A stretch of 64,000 nt of DNA from Extensimonas perlucida (GTDB lineage: Bacteria > Pseudomonadota > Gammaproteobacteria > Burkholderiales > Burkholderiaceae_C), in contig NZ_VMYE01000006.1 in NCBI RefSeq assembly GCF_007655255.1, positions 62,001-126,000 on the forward strand, given 5' to 3'. Every line of letters starts with the position of its first letter. The first letter of the stretch is position 1. Below are positions 50,599 to 58,756 of this stretch, piece by piece. The notes under the pieces were generated by a model. The model was not told the DNA's origin and did not search any database. It worked only from the letters and a program-made list of their open reading frames with translations. Position numbers and translations under genes: made by a program.

Positions 50599-51486
50599 TC
50601 ACGCCTGCACCAGCAACTGGTGCGCCGCGTGCCCATCCTGCGCGAGCAATTGGCTCAGTTGCGGCAATGCCGCCTGCAAAGCGGGCTTGAGCGTGTAGGG
50701 TGGGTTGATGATGAACATGCCGCTCGCGGGCAGGCCGGGGCGGCGCGATGCGCCCAGCAGGGGCGCGCCGAGTTTGGCCGACTTCACCGTGAGCGTCGCG
50801 TGCAGCCAGGGTTTGCCGGCCTTGGTCGCGAGGGTCTTGAGGCGGCGCGGCAGCTCGTGCGCCTCGGGGCGGCCGATGATGGGGTGCCAAATGGCGTAGG
50901 TGCCCGTGGCAAAACGCCTGAGCGCGTCCGCCACCAAGTCCTGCACGCGCCCATAATCGCTCTTTAATTCGTAGCTAGGATCGCACAGCAAAAAGGCGCG
51001 GCGCGACGGTGGCGGCAAGAATTTTTTATAGCCCTCGAAACCATCCTCGTGCAGAACGGCCACCTGGCGCCCTGCCTCGAGTTGCGCCACGTTGCGCGTG
51101 AGCGCGCGCAGGTCGCTCGGGTGCAGCTCGAACAGCTTGAGCTTGTCCTGCGCGCGCAGCAGGTGCTGGATGATGAAAGGCGAGCCTGGATAGACCTTGA
51201 CGCCAGTGCCCGCGTTGAAGGCACGCACCAACTCCAGATACGCCTGCAAGGCCGGTGCCAGCGCCGCAGCGTCCGCCTGCGCCAGGCGCAAAACGCCATC
51301 GGCCGCCTCGCCGCTCGTGCGCGCATAGTCGCCATCGAGCCGGTACAGGCCCGCGCCTGCATGGGTGTCCAGCACCGTGAGCGCAGCGTCCTTTTGTACG
51401 AGGTGCTGCAACATGGCAATCAACACGGTGTGCTTGAGCACGTCCGCATGGTTGCCCGCATGGAAGGCGTGGCGGTAACTGAACAT
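50599..51486 (-). CDS. rlmJ: 23S rRNA (adenine2030-N6)-methyltransferase RlmJ
   Basis: A 295-aa enzyme. The opening MFSYRHAFHAGNHADVLKHTVLIAMLQHLVQKDAALTVLDTHAGAGLYRL is the RlmJ signature with SAM-binding DTHAGAG. Further: LFELHPSDLRAL, VLHEDGFEGYKKFLPP, and the catalytic DPSYE loop in LLCDPSYELKSDY (DPPY variant). INPPYTLKPALQAALPQLSQLLAQD closes it. Start ATG at 51486; the frame is open further but without homology. Divergent from rplM. Confidence 0.96.
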   Translation of the reverse strand: MFSYRHAFHAGNHADVLKHTVLIAMLQHLVQKDAALTVLDTHAGAGLYRLDGDYARTSGEAADGVLRLAQADAAALAPALQAYLELVRAFNAGTGVKVYPGSPFIIQHLLRAQDKLKLFELHPSDLRALTRNVAQLEAGRQVAVLHEDGFEGYKKFLPPPSRRAFLLCDPSYELKSDYGRVQDLVADALRRFATGTYAIWHPIIGRPEAHELPRRLKTLATKAGKPWLHATLTVKSAKLGAPLLGASRRPGLPASGMFIINPPYTLKPALQAALPQLSQLLAQDGHAAHQLLVQA

Positions 51487-51550
51487 GGCGCAATGGTAAC
51501 GAGTGCGTGGCCGCCTGCACAAAAAATCCCCAAAAACGGCGCCAATTTCA

Positions 51551-51556
51551 TATAAT
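51551..51556 (+). promoter_or_regulatory. -10 box of the rplM-rpsI promoter
   Basis: A perfect TATAAT, about 250 bp before rplM. No clear -35 is visible 17 bp upstream, so the call rests on the -10 and position alone. Confidence 0.5.
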
Positions 51557-51604
51557 CGCCGGTTTCGCAGCGCAAGGCAGGTCCCGCGGCGAAAATAAAA
51601 ATGC

Positions 51605-51681
51605 GACTTACGCAAATCGGGGTGAGGCAAGGCGTGCGCCGCATGGCAAAGCACCGCGCTGCATCCCTGTTTGCGTAAGTC
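51605..51681. mobile_element. 77-bp MITE-like element in the rplM leader
   Basis: Bounded by perfect 12-bp inverted repeats, GACTTACGCAAA (51605-51616) and TTTGCGTAAGTC (51670-51681). A second copy of the same 77-bp length lies at 61894-61970. Non-coding. It falls between the -10 box at 51551 and the rplM start at 51805, so it should be transcribed as a hairpin-prone leader segment. This gap (51487-51804) holds no other feature I can support. Confidence 0.85.
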
Positions 51682-51804
51682 CAGCAAAGAGTGCAGCAGG
51701 GCAACCCCAAGCACCCTTTACCCCCCCACCTAAGAGGCTTTCACCAGAAAAGCACCGACCGTGGAAAAGGACCGCCCAAACCACTTCTTTTCAAAGAGAA
51801 AACC

Positions 51805-52236
51805 ATGACCACCACGTACAGCGCCAAACCCGCTGAGGTGACGCATGAGTGGTTTGTGATTGACGCCACCGACAAGGTGCTAGGCAGGGTAGCCAGCGAA
51901 GTTGCCCATCGCCTGCGCGGCAAGCACAAAGCCATTTATACGCCCCACATCGACACCGGGGATTACATCGTCGTCATCAACGCTGCCCAGCTCAAAGTCA
52001 CGGGCAACAAGCAGCTCGACAAAATGTACTACCGCCACACCGGCTACCCCGGCGGCATCAAAGCCACCAACTTCCGCGATCTGCAGGCCAAGCACCCCGG
52101 CCGCGCGCTCGAGAAGGCCGTCAAGGGCATGCTGCCCAAGGGCCCGCTCGGCTACGCCATGATCAAAAAGCTCAAGGTGTACGGCGGCGCAGAGCATCCG
52201 CACACCGCCCAGCAGCCCAAAGTGCTGGAAATCTAA
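51805..52236 (+). CDS. rplM: 50S ribosomal protein L13
   Basis: A 143-aa ribosomal protein. [47 protein letters not shown] and [12 protein letters not shown] are L13 hallmarks. [31 protein letters not shown] closes it. Start ATG at 51805. Co-transcribed with rpsI, 12 bp downstream. Confidence 0.98.
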   Translation: MTTTYSAKPAEVTHEWFVIDATDKVLGRVASEVAHRLRGKHKAIYTPHIDTGDYIVVINAAQLKVTGNKQLDKMYYRHTGYPGGIKATNFRDLQAKHPGRALEKAVKGMLPKGPLGYAMIKKLKVYGGAEHPHTAQQPKVLEI

Positions 52237-52248
52237 GGAGCCATTGCA

Positions 52249-52641
52249 ATGATTGGTGAATGGAACAATGGCACCGGCCGCCGCAAGTCCAGCGTGGCCC
52301 GCGTCTTCATGAAAAAAGGCTCCGGCAAGATCACGATCAACGGCAAGGACATCCAGTCCTACTTCGGCCGTGAAACCTCGATCATGATCGCCAAGCAGCC
52401 GCTCGCACTGACCAACCATCTCGAAACCTTCGACATTCAGGTCAACGTGCAAGGCGGCGGCGAATCCGGCCAGGCCGGCGCCACACGCCACGGCATCACC
52501 CGCGCGCTGATCGACTACGACGCCACGCTCAAGCCCGCTTTGAGCCAAGCCGGCTTCGTCACACGCGACGCCCGTGAGGTCGAACGTAAAAAGGTCGGCC
52601 TGCACTCTGCACGCCGCGCCAAGCAGTTCTCCAAGCGCTGA
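52249..52641 (+). CDS. rpsI: 30S ribosomal protein S9
   Basis: A 130-aa protein. [33 protein letters not shown] opens the fold; [23 protein letters not shown] and the SKR tail that contacts P-site tRNA (KQFSKR) end it. SD AAGGAG upstream of ATG 52249. A terminator follows. Confidence 0.98.
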   Translation: MIGEWNNGTGRRKSSVARVFMKKGSGKITINGKDIQSYFGRETSIMIAKQPLALTNHLETFDIQVNVQGGGESGQAGATRHGITRALIDYDATLKPALSQAGFVTRDAREVERKKVGLHSARRAKQFSKR

Positions 52642-52660
52642 GCTGGTCTGCTTTACCCAC

Positions 52661-52688
52661 AAAAAAACCGCCTTCTGGCGGTTTTTTT
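52661..52688 (+). terminator. Terminator of rplM-rpsI
   Basis: Stem ACCGCC/GGCGGT with loop TTCT, flanked by an A-run and a seven-T run. It is 20 bp after the rpsI stop and symmetric, so it may also stop transcription from the right (minus-strand TA operon). Confidence 0.95.
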
Positions 52689-52709
52689 GTCTTCCTGAGT
52701 CAACCAGTA

Positions 52710-53039
52710 TTATTTTTTCGTCATCTGCAAAATCCGGCTGACAAGCAATGTTTGCATGTCCCTGCGCGTATCACAGACGATATGGATGTAAAGCACCTCA
52801 TCGCCGACTTCGTAAATGATGCGGTTCATGCCAGAGATCACTTGACGGTACTGACCGAGGCCCAGATCGACAAATTCCTCTGGAACGGAGCCTGCCAACG
52901 GAAATGTTTGGAGGCCGCGCACAGAGGTCTTTATTTTCCCGTAGGCGTCACTCCAGGTGCCTTTCCCGAAGCGCTTGATGAGATAGCGGCGCAGCTCCTT
53001 CAGGTCTTCTTCCGCACCCGACAGAAAAACCGCCTTCAC
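52710..53039 (-). CDS. Type II toxin, ParE/RelE superfamily
   Basis: A 109-aa toxin. MKAVFLSGAEEDLKELRRYLIKRFGKGTWSDAYGKIKTSVRGLQTFPLAGSVPEEF is followed by GLGQYRQVISGMNRIIYEVGDEVLYIHIVCDTRRDMQTLL. The VLYIHIVCDTRRDMQ end is typical of ParE-like gyrase inhibitors or RelE mRNases; the two cannot be told apart here. The start overlaps the antitoxin stop by 4 bp. Confidence 0.9.
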   Translation of the reverse strand: MKAVFLSGAEEDLKELRRYLIKRFGKGTWSDAYGKIKTSVRGLQTFPLAGSVPEEFVDLGLGQYRQVISGMNRIIYEVGDEVLYIHIVCDTRRDMQTLLVSRILQMTKK

Positions 53040-53308
53040 GCGCTGTCTTCCTGGTCTAGCTCAGCAAATACCTCCTCCACATCGCGAAAGCGTCCTTGTG
53101 CGATGTCGCTTTTGCCCAGCGCAAGCAACTTCAGCAGTGCGAAGGCTTCCTGCTGCTGCTCGTAGGAGTGCACGTCCATCACCACCAGCTTGGCTTCGCC
53201 ATTCTGGGTGATCAGCACGGACTCGCGCGATTCGGAAACATCTTTCACGATCTGCGCGGCGTGGCTCTTGAGATAGCTGATGGGCTTGACCTGGGTGGAT
53301 AGCTTCAT
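53036..53308 (-). CDS. Type II antitoxin, Phd/YefM family
   Basis: A 90-aa antitoxin. MKLSTQVKPISYLKSHAAQIVKDVSESRESVLITQNGEAKLVVMDVHSYEQQQEAFALLKLL is the Phd/YefM dimer/DNA-binding fold; the acidic C-terminal tail (DVEEVFAELDQED) wraps the toxin. First in the operon, as usual for Phd pairs. Confidence 0.93.
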   Translation of the reverse strand: MKLSTQVKPISYLKSHAAQIVKDVSESRESVLITQNGEAKLVVMDVHSYEQQQEAFALLKLLALGKSDIAQGRFRDVEEVFAELDQEDSA

Positions 53309-53326
53309 GACGGACTGGAGGCCTGG

Positions 53327-53510
53327 TTCAACCCAAATTGTCCATTAGTCGGTGCTGCGCACCTACGCGGGCGCTGGCGGACGGCTGACGGTCATTTTGG
53401 CCGCTGCTTCGGCGTCCATGGCACCTGCTATGGACATCTCACCGGCGGCCAAACTGCCGCGCCAGCCGCCTCGCCATCATCCCACGTCCTAATGAACAAT
53501 CTGGGTTCAA
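53327..53510. mobile_element. 184-bp inverted-repeat element
   Basis: The left end TTCAACCCAAATTGTCCATT + AG (53327-53348) is the inverse of the right end CTAATGAACAATCTGGGTTC + AA (53489-53510), 19 of 22 matching. Inner arms GGCCGC.../GCGGCCAAA also pair. It lies between the antitoxin start and fliT. Single arms of the same element occur at 46201 and 48112. No ORF inside. It is MITE-like or a large palindromic repeat. Confidence 0.82.
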
Positions 53511-53554
53511 AGGGACAAAATATAGTCTAAATTCGGTCCACCTTGTGGAATGCC

Positions 53555-53884
53555 TCAGTGCATCGCCATCGGCTGCCCTTCAAACAGATGCTCGAACTGC
53601 GCGAGCCAGGGCTCGGCCAACAGGCGGATCTGGGCGTCGTTGCGCAGGATGCGGCGCATGATCTCGGACTTGAGCTTGCGCTGCTCTGGCAGCAGCGCCT
53701 CGTGCCGGGCCTGGTAGCGCAACTGCTCGATCAGCACGGCGCAAGTACCCTCGTAGCGCGCCACGCCCTCCCAGTCTTGCAGCTGCGCAGCTTGCAGCAT
53801 TTTTTGGCTGCTGTCTTCGAGGGCTTTGTAGTAGTCGATCAAGCGACTTGAACCAAAGTTTTGGCTCGGGCTGGCGTTTGACAT
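53555..53884 (-). CDS. Flagellar protein FliT-like, downstream copy
   Basis: A 109-aa helical protein, similar to FliT, the FliD export chaperone. The core LIDYYKALEDSSQKMLQAAQLQDWEGVARYEGTCAVLIEQLRYQ and SEIMRRILRNDAQIRLLAEPWLAQFEHLF is shared with the next gene upstream. Three gaps separate the two. It is the last gene of fliD-fliS-fliT-fliT. Probably one copy binds FliD and the other has drifted (inference). Confidence 0.82.
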   Translation of the reverse strand: MSNASPSQNFGSSRLIDYYKALEDSSQKMLQAAQLQDWEGVARYEGTCAVLIEQLRYQARHEALLPEQRKLKSEIMRRILRNDAQIRLLAEPWLAQFEHLFEGQPMAMH

Positions 53885-53887
53885 GGC

Positions 53888-54184
53888 TCAGTTCCTCGAT
53901 GCCGACGGCGGCATCAATGAAAGCAAAGGCTCGAGCCGCTCGCTCCAAGGCTCCATGAGACTGCGCACCTGGGCATCGTTGCGCAGAATGCGCAGCAAAA
54001 TGCCGGACTTCTCGCGGCGCTGCGGTGCGGGCAAGGACTCCTCGCTGGCACGGCGCTGCAAATGGGCGATCTGCTGCGCGCACACGTCCTCCCAGCGCGC
54101 CACACCCTCCCGATCTTGGGCCTGGGCAGCTTGCAACATGCGCTGGCTGCTTTGCTCTATGTTTTTGTAATGGTCTATCAACAT
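53888..54184 (-). CDS. fliT: Flagellar protein FliT-like, upstream copy
   Basis: A 98-aa FliT-type chaperone. The ATG at 54184 begins MLIDHYKNIEQSSQRMLQAAQAQDREGVARWEDVCAQQIAHLQRRASEESLP. A TTG five codons upstream is also possible. The pattern repeats that of the downstream gene: HYK.IEQSSQ.MLQAAQ.QD.EGVARWE and RRILRNDAQ.R.L.EPW. 3-bp gap to the downstream copy. FliT holds FliD C-terminus before export and in enterics also restrains FlhDC; the latter is unlikely to apply here. Confidence 0.82.
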   Translation of the reverse strand: MLIDHYKNIEQSSQRMLQAAQAQDREGVARWEDVCAQQIAHLQRRASEESLPAPQRREKSGILLRILRNDAQVRSLMEPWSERLEPLLSLMPPSASRN

Positions 54185-54212
54185 GACAATGCAATGCAAT
54201 TCTCAGGCGGAT

Positions 54213-54752
54213 TCAGGCGACAGCGGCGTAGGCGGAAAGGCGCGCGGCATAGGAATTGCGCGGCGCCTGCGCTGTGGCGATCTTCGCCTGGGCTGGTAAA
54301 GCAGGCTCTGCCTGCGCTGCCTGCGTGCTGACACCGTCCGCCCCGCCCTGAGCCGGTGCCTGCGGTCCGATCTGCTTCCATGCTTCGGCCACGGGCGCGA
54401 TCAGGCGCTGCACCTCCTCGATTGCAGCGGCGTCGTTGTGCAGGTTGGCGTGCGTGAGACGTTGTGTGCAATAGTCGTAGAGCGCGCGCAGATTGCGTGC
54501 GACCTCACCGCCGCGCTCCATGTCCAGCCCCGCCTTCAGTCCCTCCTCAAGCAAGCGCACGGCGCGCGTGATCTGTTTGCCTTTTGCCTCAGCTTCGTTG
54601 CTCTGCATGGCCTGGCGCGCTGCATTCAGAGCCTGCTGCAGGCTGTCGAACAAGAGCACGATCAACTGGTGCGGGCTGGCACCCATGACGCTCGTTTCCA
54701 CGCCGGTATTCTGATAGGCCGAAGCCGCGCGAGAGAAAGCTGGGTTCATCAT
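54213..54752 (-). CDS. fliS: Flagellar export chaperone FliS
   Basis: A 179-aa flagellin chaperone. The start at tandem ATGs 54752/54749 gives MMNPAFSRAASAYQNTGVETSVMGASPHQLIVLLFDSLQQAL, the FliS signature. A helical bundle follows to residue 130, then a 50-residue Ala/Gln/Pro-rich tail (GADGVSTQAAQAEPALPAQAK) longer than usual. It binds the C-terminus of FliC. Confidence 0.93.
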   Translation of the reverse strand: MMNPAFSRAASAYQNTGVETSVMGASPHQLIVLLFDSLQQALNAARQAMQSNEAEAKGKQITRAVRLLEEGLKAGLDMERGGEVARNLRALYDYCTQRLTHANLHNDAAAIEEVQRLIAPVAEAWKQIGPQAPAQGGADGVSTQAAQAEPALPAQAKIATAQAPRNSYAARLSAYAAVA

Positions 54753-54847
54753 GATGGCATCTCGAAAAAGCAAATTCTGGATGCTTTTTGTATCGGCATA
54801 AATGCCTAAAACTCAAGCCCAAAAGCCTTCGGTAGCGGTAGCGGGCC

Positions 54848-56317
54848 TCAATTGTTGTTGTTGCTCGTCTTGTTCCACTGTGTGATCTGCTGCGCCACGT
54901 AGTTGTTGAGCGCCGTCATCTTGGCCATGGTGGCGTCGAGCGCCGTGTATTGCTTGCGAAGGTTCGCTTCCCAGGTATTGATGCGCGCGGTGATGCGGTC
55001 CTCCTGGTCGGTGATCGATTGTTTTTGGGTTTGCAAGGACTGCGACTTGGTCGCAAAAGCGCCTTGTGCGCCCAGCACGCCCCTGGTGAAGTCGCTCAGC
55101 TTGAGCGCGAGCCCCCTGGTGTCGGCATTGCCCGTATCGGCCGTGAAGAAATTTTTGATTTTGTCCGCGTCGGCCGCGAAGGCCGCCGAGAGCTTGGCAG
55201 TGTCTATCTGCAAGTCGGTGCTCGTGATTTTGCCGCTGGTGCTTTTGGGCATGCTGATGCCTATGTCTGCCAGGCTGCCAAAAGCACCGCCAGCGCCCGC
55301 CACCGAACCGACGATGTTGCGCAACTGTCTTTGCAGCATCAGCACCGTGGAGTCGCCCTGCAGCAGCGAGCCGCCTTGGCCCGTGGGCGCGCTGCCGTCG
55401 AACGACGTGAGGTTGGTGACCATCTGGTTGAGCGCGTTGTAGGCCGAGACGAAGTCCTGCACGGCTTTTTGCATGGACGTGGTGTCGTTGCCCACATTGA
55501 TCTGCACGGGCGCGCCCGCTGCGGTTTGCTGGCTCAGCGTGAAGCTCATTCCAGGTACAGCGTCGGTCAGCGTGTTGCTGGCCGACTGCACGGCGATGCC
55601 ATTGATGCTGGCCTGGGCGTCTTGGGCGTACTGCATGCTCGGCGAGCTTTGGTCGAGCGCGAGCGTATCCAGCCCTACCTGGTCGGCAGCGGGCGCGGCA
55701 GTGCTCGCGGTACTCATTTGAAAGCCCTGCGCCGCGCCCGTGTTTTTGGAACGCAGCAACAGTTGCGCACCGTTGGTGCCGCTGACCACCGTGGCGCTCA
55801 CGCCCGCGTTGGCCTGGTTGATCTGCGCGGCCACGCCCGCAAGGCTGCTGCCCGCCGCGACGTTGATCGTCACGGGCGCGCCGCTGCCTGCGGTGAAAGC
55901 TTTGCCGCCGTTGCCGTCATCGGCCCAGGTGCCCAACTGCAGCGTGAGCGTACCTTCGCCAAGCGTTTTGCCTGTGGGCACGGCGGTGCTCGTGGCGACC
56001 TGCGCCTGCGCGAGCTGGCTCACCGCGACCGAGAGCGTGGTCACGGCCGCCGCACTGCTGGCCGTGGCGCTGACGGCGCTGGCGTTGGATGAAGTAACCG
56101 TGCGCGCGTTCCAGGTAGAAGACTGTGCGAGCTTTGCCGCAGCATCGCCGAGCGAGGCAAACAGCGACTGGATCTGCCCGAACGCCGAAATTTTGGTGTC
56201 CAGCAGCGTGGCCTTGGTCTGCAAGGTGGTGAGCGGCTTTTCTTCAATGGTGCGCAGCTGCGAAATGATGCTGTTCACGTCCAGGCCGCTGCCCAGACCG
56301 ATAGAGGAAATCGCCAT
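54848..56317 (-). CDS. fliD: Flagellar filament cap protein FliD
   Basis: A 489-aa hook-associated protein 2. MAISSIGLGSGLDVNSIISQLRTIEEKPLTTLQTK from the ATG at 56317 (SD AAGGAG) is the N-terminal coiled region. FliD C-terminal part: AYNALNQMVTNLTSFDG, then RQLRNIVGSVAG and DLGISMPK-like DIGISMPKSTSGK. The C-terminal helix (TRINTWEANLRKQYTALDATMAKMTALNNYVAQQ) is complete. It caps the filament and guides flagellin folding. Length is normal. Confidence 0.95.
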   Translation of the reverse strand: MAISSIGLGSGLDVNSIISQLRTIEEKPLTTLQTKATLLDTKISAFGQIQSLFASLGDAAAKLAQSSTWNARTVTSSNASAVSATASSAAAVTTLSVAVSQLAQAQVATSTAVPTGKTLGEGTLTLQLGTWADDGNGGKAFTAGSGAPVTINVAAGSSLAGVAAQINQANAGVSATVVSGTNGAQLLLRSKNTGAAQGFQMSTASTAAPAADQVGLDTLALDQSSPSMQYAQDAQASINGIAVQSASNTLTDAVPGMSFTLSQQTAAGAPVQINVGNDTTSMQKAVQDFVSAYNALNQMVTNLTSFDGSAPTGQGGSLLQGDSTVLMLQRQLRNIVGSVAGAGGAFGSLADIGISMPKSTSGKITSTDLQIDTAKLSAAFAADADKIKNFFTADTGNADTRGLALKLSDFTRGVLGAQGAFATKSQSLQTQKQSITDQEDRITARINTWEANLRKQYTALDATMAKMTALNNYVAQQITQWNKTSNNNN

Positions 56318-56454
56318 GGTGAAACTCCTTCGCGAAGACTGCAAAACGACAGCGAGGCATCATGCCAGCAAAACTGCCCCCTGAAAGCGCAAAAAGCGAC
56401 CACCGGACCCGCCGGTTGCCACTTCTTGCTACCTTCTCGCATTGTTGCTCTGCC

Positions 56455-56485
56455 CCCCGCCTTGGCCTTCACGGCCAAGGCGGGG
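56455..56485 (-). terminator. Strong hairpin after fliC
   Basis: A perfect 13-bp stem, CCCCGCCTTGGCC (56455-56467) and GGCCAAGGCGGGG (56473-56485), loop of 5. It lies 10 bp past the fliC stop. There is no T-run, so it may act as terminator or as an mRNA 3'-end stabiliser. Confidence 0.65.
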
Positions 56486-56495
56486 AAGCGCCCGT

Positions 56496-58613
56496 TCAAC
56501 GCAGCAGAGACAGCACGCCTTGCGGCAGCTGGTTGGCCTGCGCCACCATGGCCGTGCCTGCCTGCTGCAGCACCTGGGCACGCGAGAGGTTCGCCGTTTC
56601 TGCGGCGAAGTCGGCATCCTGGATGCGGCTGCGCGCTGCGGTCAGGTTTTCCGACGTCGAGGCGATGTTCGCCGTGACGGCGCCAAAGCGGTTCTGGATC
56701 GCACCCTGGTCGGCACGGGCACTGTTCACGGTGGACAGGGCGTTGTCGATCGCCGTCAGCGCGGCCGTGGCGCCGTCCGCCGTGCCCAGGTCTATGGTGT
56801 CCAGCGCCTGGCCGCTGCGGCCTGCGCCGTAGGTACCCACGTTGAGGCCCAGGCTGTCCTTGAGCACGGCACCCGTCGTGGTACCACGCTCTATGGTGAA
56901 GGCGCTGACCGAAGAGAGCGTGACGCTGCCGAGGAAGGTGCCCGCGTTGTTCTCAGCAGCAGTGGCAGTGGCACCGGCCTGTGCAACCACCAAAGCGCTG
57001 TTCAAGCCCGTGGATGCAGCCGTCAAGGTGCCTGCAGAGTTTTGCGTCACCGTGATATTGCGCCCATCGGCAGCCACCAGCTGCACGCCCTTGGTGTTGT
57101 CATTGGTGTTGACGGCCACGACGCCGGTCTGGGCAGAGATTTTGTTGATCGCATCGACCACTGCCTGGCGATCGTCTGCAGCCGAAGTGCCGGCTGTAGC
57201 GATCGTCCCCGTGGTCACGCCGTTGATGGTCAAGGTTCCAGTGGTCGCGGCAGCGGTCATCGCCGCACCCGCCACCTCGGTGGCATTAGCCGTAGCCGTC
57301 ACGCCGGTCTTGGAGGAAATCGTGTTGATCGCCGCTGCCTTGGCGATGGCGCTGCTGCTCTTGGCGTTGAACGAAGCCGTGTCGCTGCTGGCAAGCGAAT
57401 CACCCACCAAGGTGCCGTTGATGGAAAAGTCACCGGCTTTGATCGCTGTGGTGGTCGATACACCCAAAGCCGACGTCAGCGGCACGCCCGAGGCATACGC
57501 AGTCTGCGCGCTGAAAGTGCCTGCGCGCAGGCCCGAGTTCTTGATGTCGCCGGCAGTGCTGCTGGCAATGGTGATGTCTTTATCGGACACCAGGGTGTAG
57601 GAGCCGGTGTAGGTGGCGGCTGCAGCCAGACCGGTAGAAGCAGCCGTAACGGTGCTGAATGCCACAGTCACGTTGCGCCCATCGGCAGCCACGAGCTTGA
57701 CGCCGCCGCTGTCCAGCCCCGTATCGATGGCGGTCACGCCCGTTTCCTGGGCTTTGGCGTTGATGGCCGCCACTACCGAGGCGCGCGAGGCTGCGGCGTC
57801 CGTGGTCGTGCTGACATTGATGCTGACGCCATTGATGGTGACGGCGCCGCTGGTGGCTGCGGCAGTCATGGCGCTGCCGCCCACTTCAGTGGCGTTGACC
57901 TGCGCGGTAACGCCAGTTTGTGCCGACTTGGCGTTGATGGCCGCGGCTTTGGCAATGGCGCTGTAGTCCTTGCCAGTCGAAGAGGCCGTGTCTGCACTCG
58001 CCACCGAGGCGCCTATGGCCACGCCGTTGATGAACAGATCGCCTTCTTTCAGGGCAGTGCTGGAGGCATTTTGCGCCGAGGTGATGGCTGCGGTGGCAGC
58101 GCTGCCCAGCGACTTTGTGTCCATCTTGCCCACCGACACGGTGATGGTGTCGCCCACATTTGCGCCCACCTGAAAGCTGACGTTTTTGAACGATCCGTCG
58201 AGCAGCTTCTTGCCGTTGAAGGTGGTGGTGGTGGCCACGCGGTTGATTTCGGAAAGCAGCTGTTTGGCCTCGGCGTTGAGGGAGGCGCGGTCCACCCCCT
58301 GGTTGGTGCCGTTGGCCGATTGCACCGCAAGCTCGCGCAGGCGCTGCAGGCTGTCGGTGACCGAGCCCAGCGCGCCTTCAGCCGTCTGCGACAGCGAGAT
58401 GCCGTCGTTGGCGTTGCGCGCGGCCACAGCCAGGCCGCGCACTTGCGCCGTCATGCGATCAGAAATGGCCATTCCCGCGGCGTCGTCCTTGGCGCCGTTG
58501 ATGCGCAGGCCCGAGGACAGGCGCTGCATGGACGTAGCCAGCGAGTTTTGGGAAGTGGCCAGATTGCGCTGCGCGTTGAGCGACTGCAAGTTGGTGTTGA
58601 TGATCGATGCCAT
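56496..58613 (-). CDS. fliC: Flagellin
   Basis: A 705-aa flagellin, long for the family. The conserved D0/D1 N-terminus (MASIINTNLQSLNAQRNLATSQNSLATSMQRLSSGLRINGAKDDAAGMAISDRM) and C-terminus (NRFGAVTANIASTSENLTAARSRIQDADFAAETANLSRAQVLQQAGTAMVAQANQLPQGVLSLL) are intact. The middle has Flagellin_IN-type repeats. Residues about 189-331 and 391-540 are copies of one another (LFINGV.IG / SINGTLVG; AIAKAAAINA; TGVTAxxNATEVxGxAMTAAAT; VKLVAADGRNVTV). SD AGGAG before ATG 58613. It has its own sigma-28 promoter. Confidence 0.96.
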   Translation of the reverse strand: MASIINTNLQSLNAQRNLATSQNSLATSMQRLSSGLRINGAKDDAAGMAISDRMTAQVRGLAVAARNANDGISLSQTAEGALGSVTDSLQRLRELAVQSANGTNQGVDRASLNAEAKQLLSEINRVATTTTFNGKKLLDGSFKNVSFQVGANVGDTITVSVGKMDTKSLGSAATAAITSAQNASSTALKEGDLFINGVAIGASVASADTASSTGKDYSAIAKAAAINAKSAQTGVTAQVNATEVGGSAMTAAATSGAVTINGVSINVSTTTDAAASRASVVAAINAKAQETGVTAIDTGLDSGGVKLVAADGRNVTVAFSTVTAASTGLAAAATYTGSYTLVSDKDITIASSTAGDIKNSGLRAGTFSAQTAYASGVPLTSALGVSTTTAIKAGDFSINGTLVGDSLASSDTASFNAKSSSAIAKAAAINTISSKTGVTATANATEVAGAAMTAAATTGTLTINGVTTGTIATAGTSAADDRQAVVDAINKISAQTGVVAVNTNDNTKGVQLVAADGRNITVTQNSAGTLTAASTGLNSALVVAQAGATATAAENNAGTFLGSVTLSSVSAFTIERGTTTGAVLKDSLGLNVGTYGAGRSGQALDTIDLGTADGATAALTAIDNALSTVNSARADQGAIQNRFGAVTANIASTSENLTAARSRIQDADFAAETANLSRAQVLQQAGTAMVAQANQLPQGVLSLLR

Positions 58614-58729
58614 GGTGGTAGCTCCTCAAGAAAAACCGAATGTGCGGCATTGCTGCCTTGGTGGCACCCCAGGGCACCACACCCTGCGCTGCCGCTTCGC
58701 ACAAGGCACGCTGGCCTTGATGGATGGGT

Positions 58730-58756
58730 TTTCGGTCAGGCGCGGCGAAAACTTGA
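58730..58756 (-). promoter_or_regulatory. Sigma-28 (FliA) promoter of fliC
   Basis: On the minus strand: TCAAGTTT (58756-58749), an 11-bp spacer, then GACCGAAA (58737-58730). Consensus is TAAAGTTT-N11-GCCGATAA. It is 117 bp upstream of the flagellin ATG. Strong match in both boxes and exact spacing. Confidence 0.82.
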
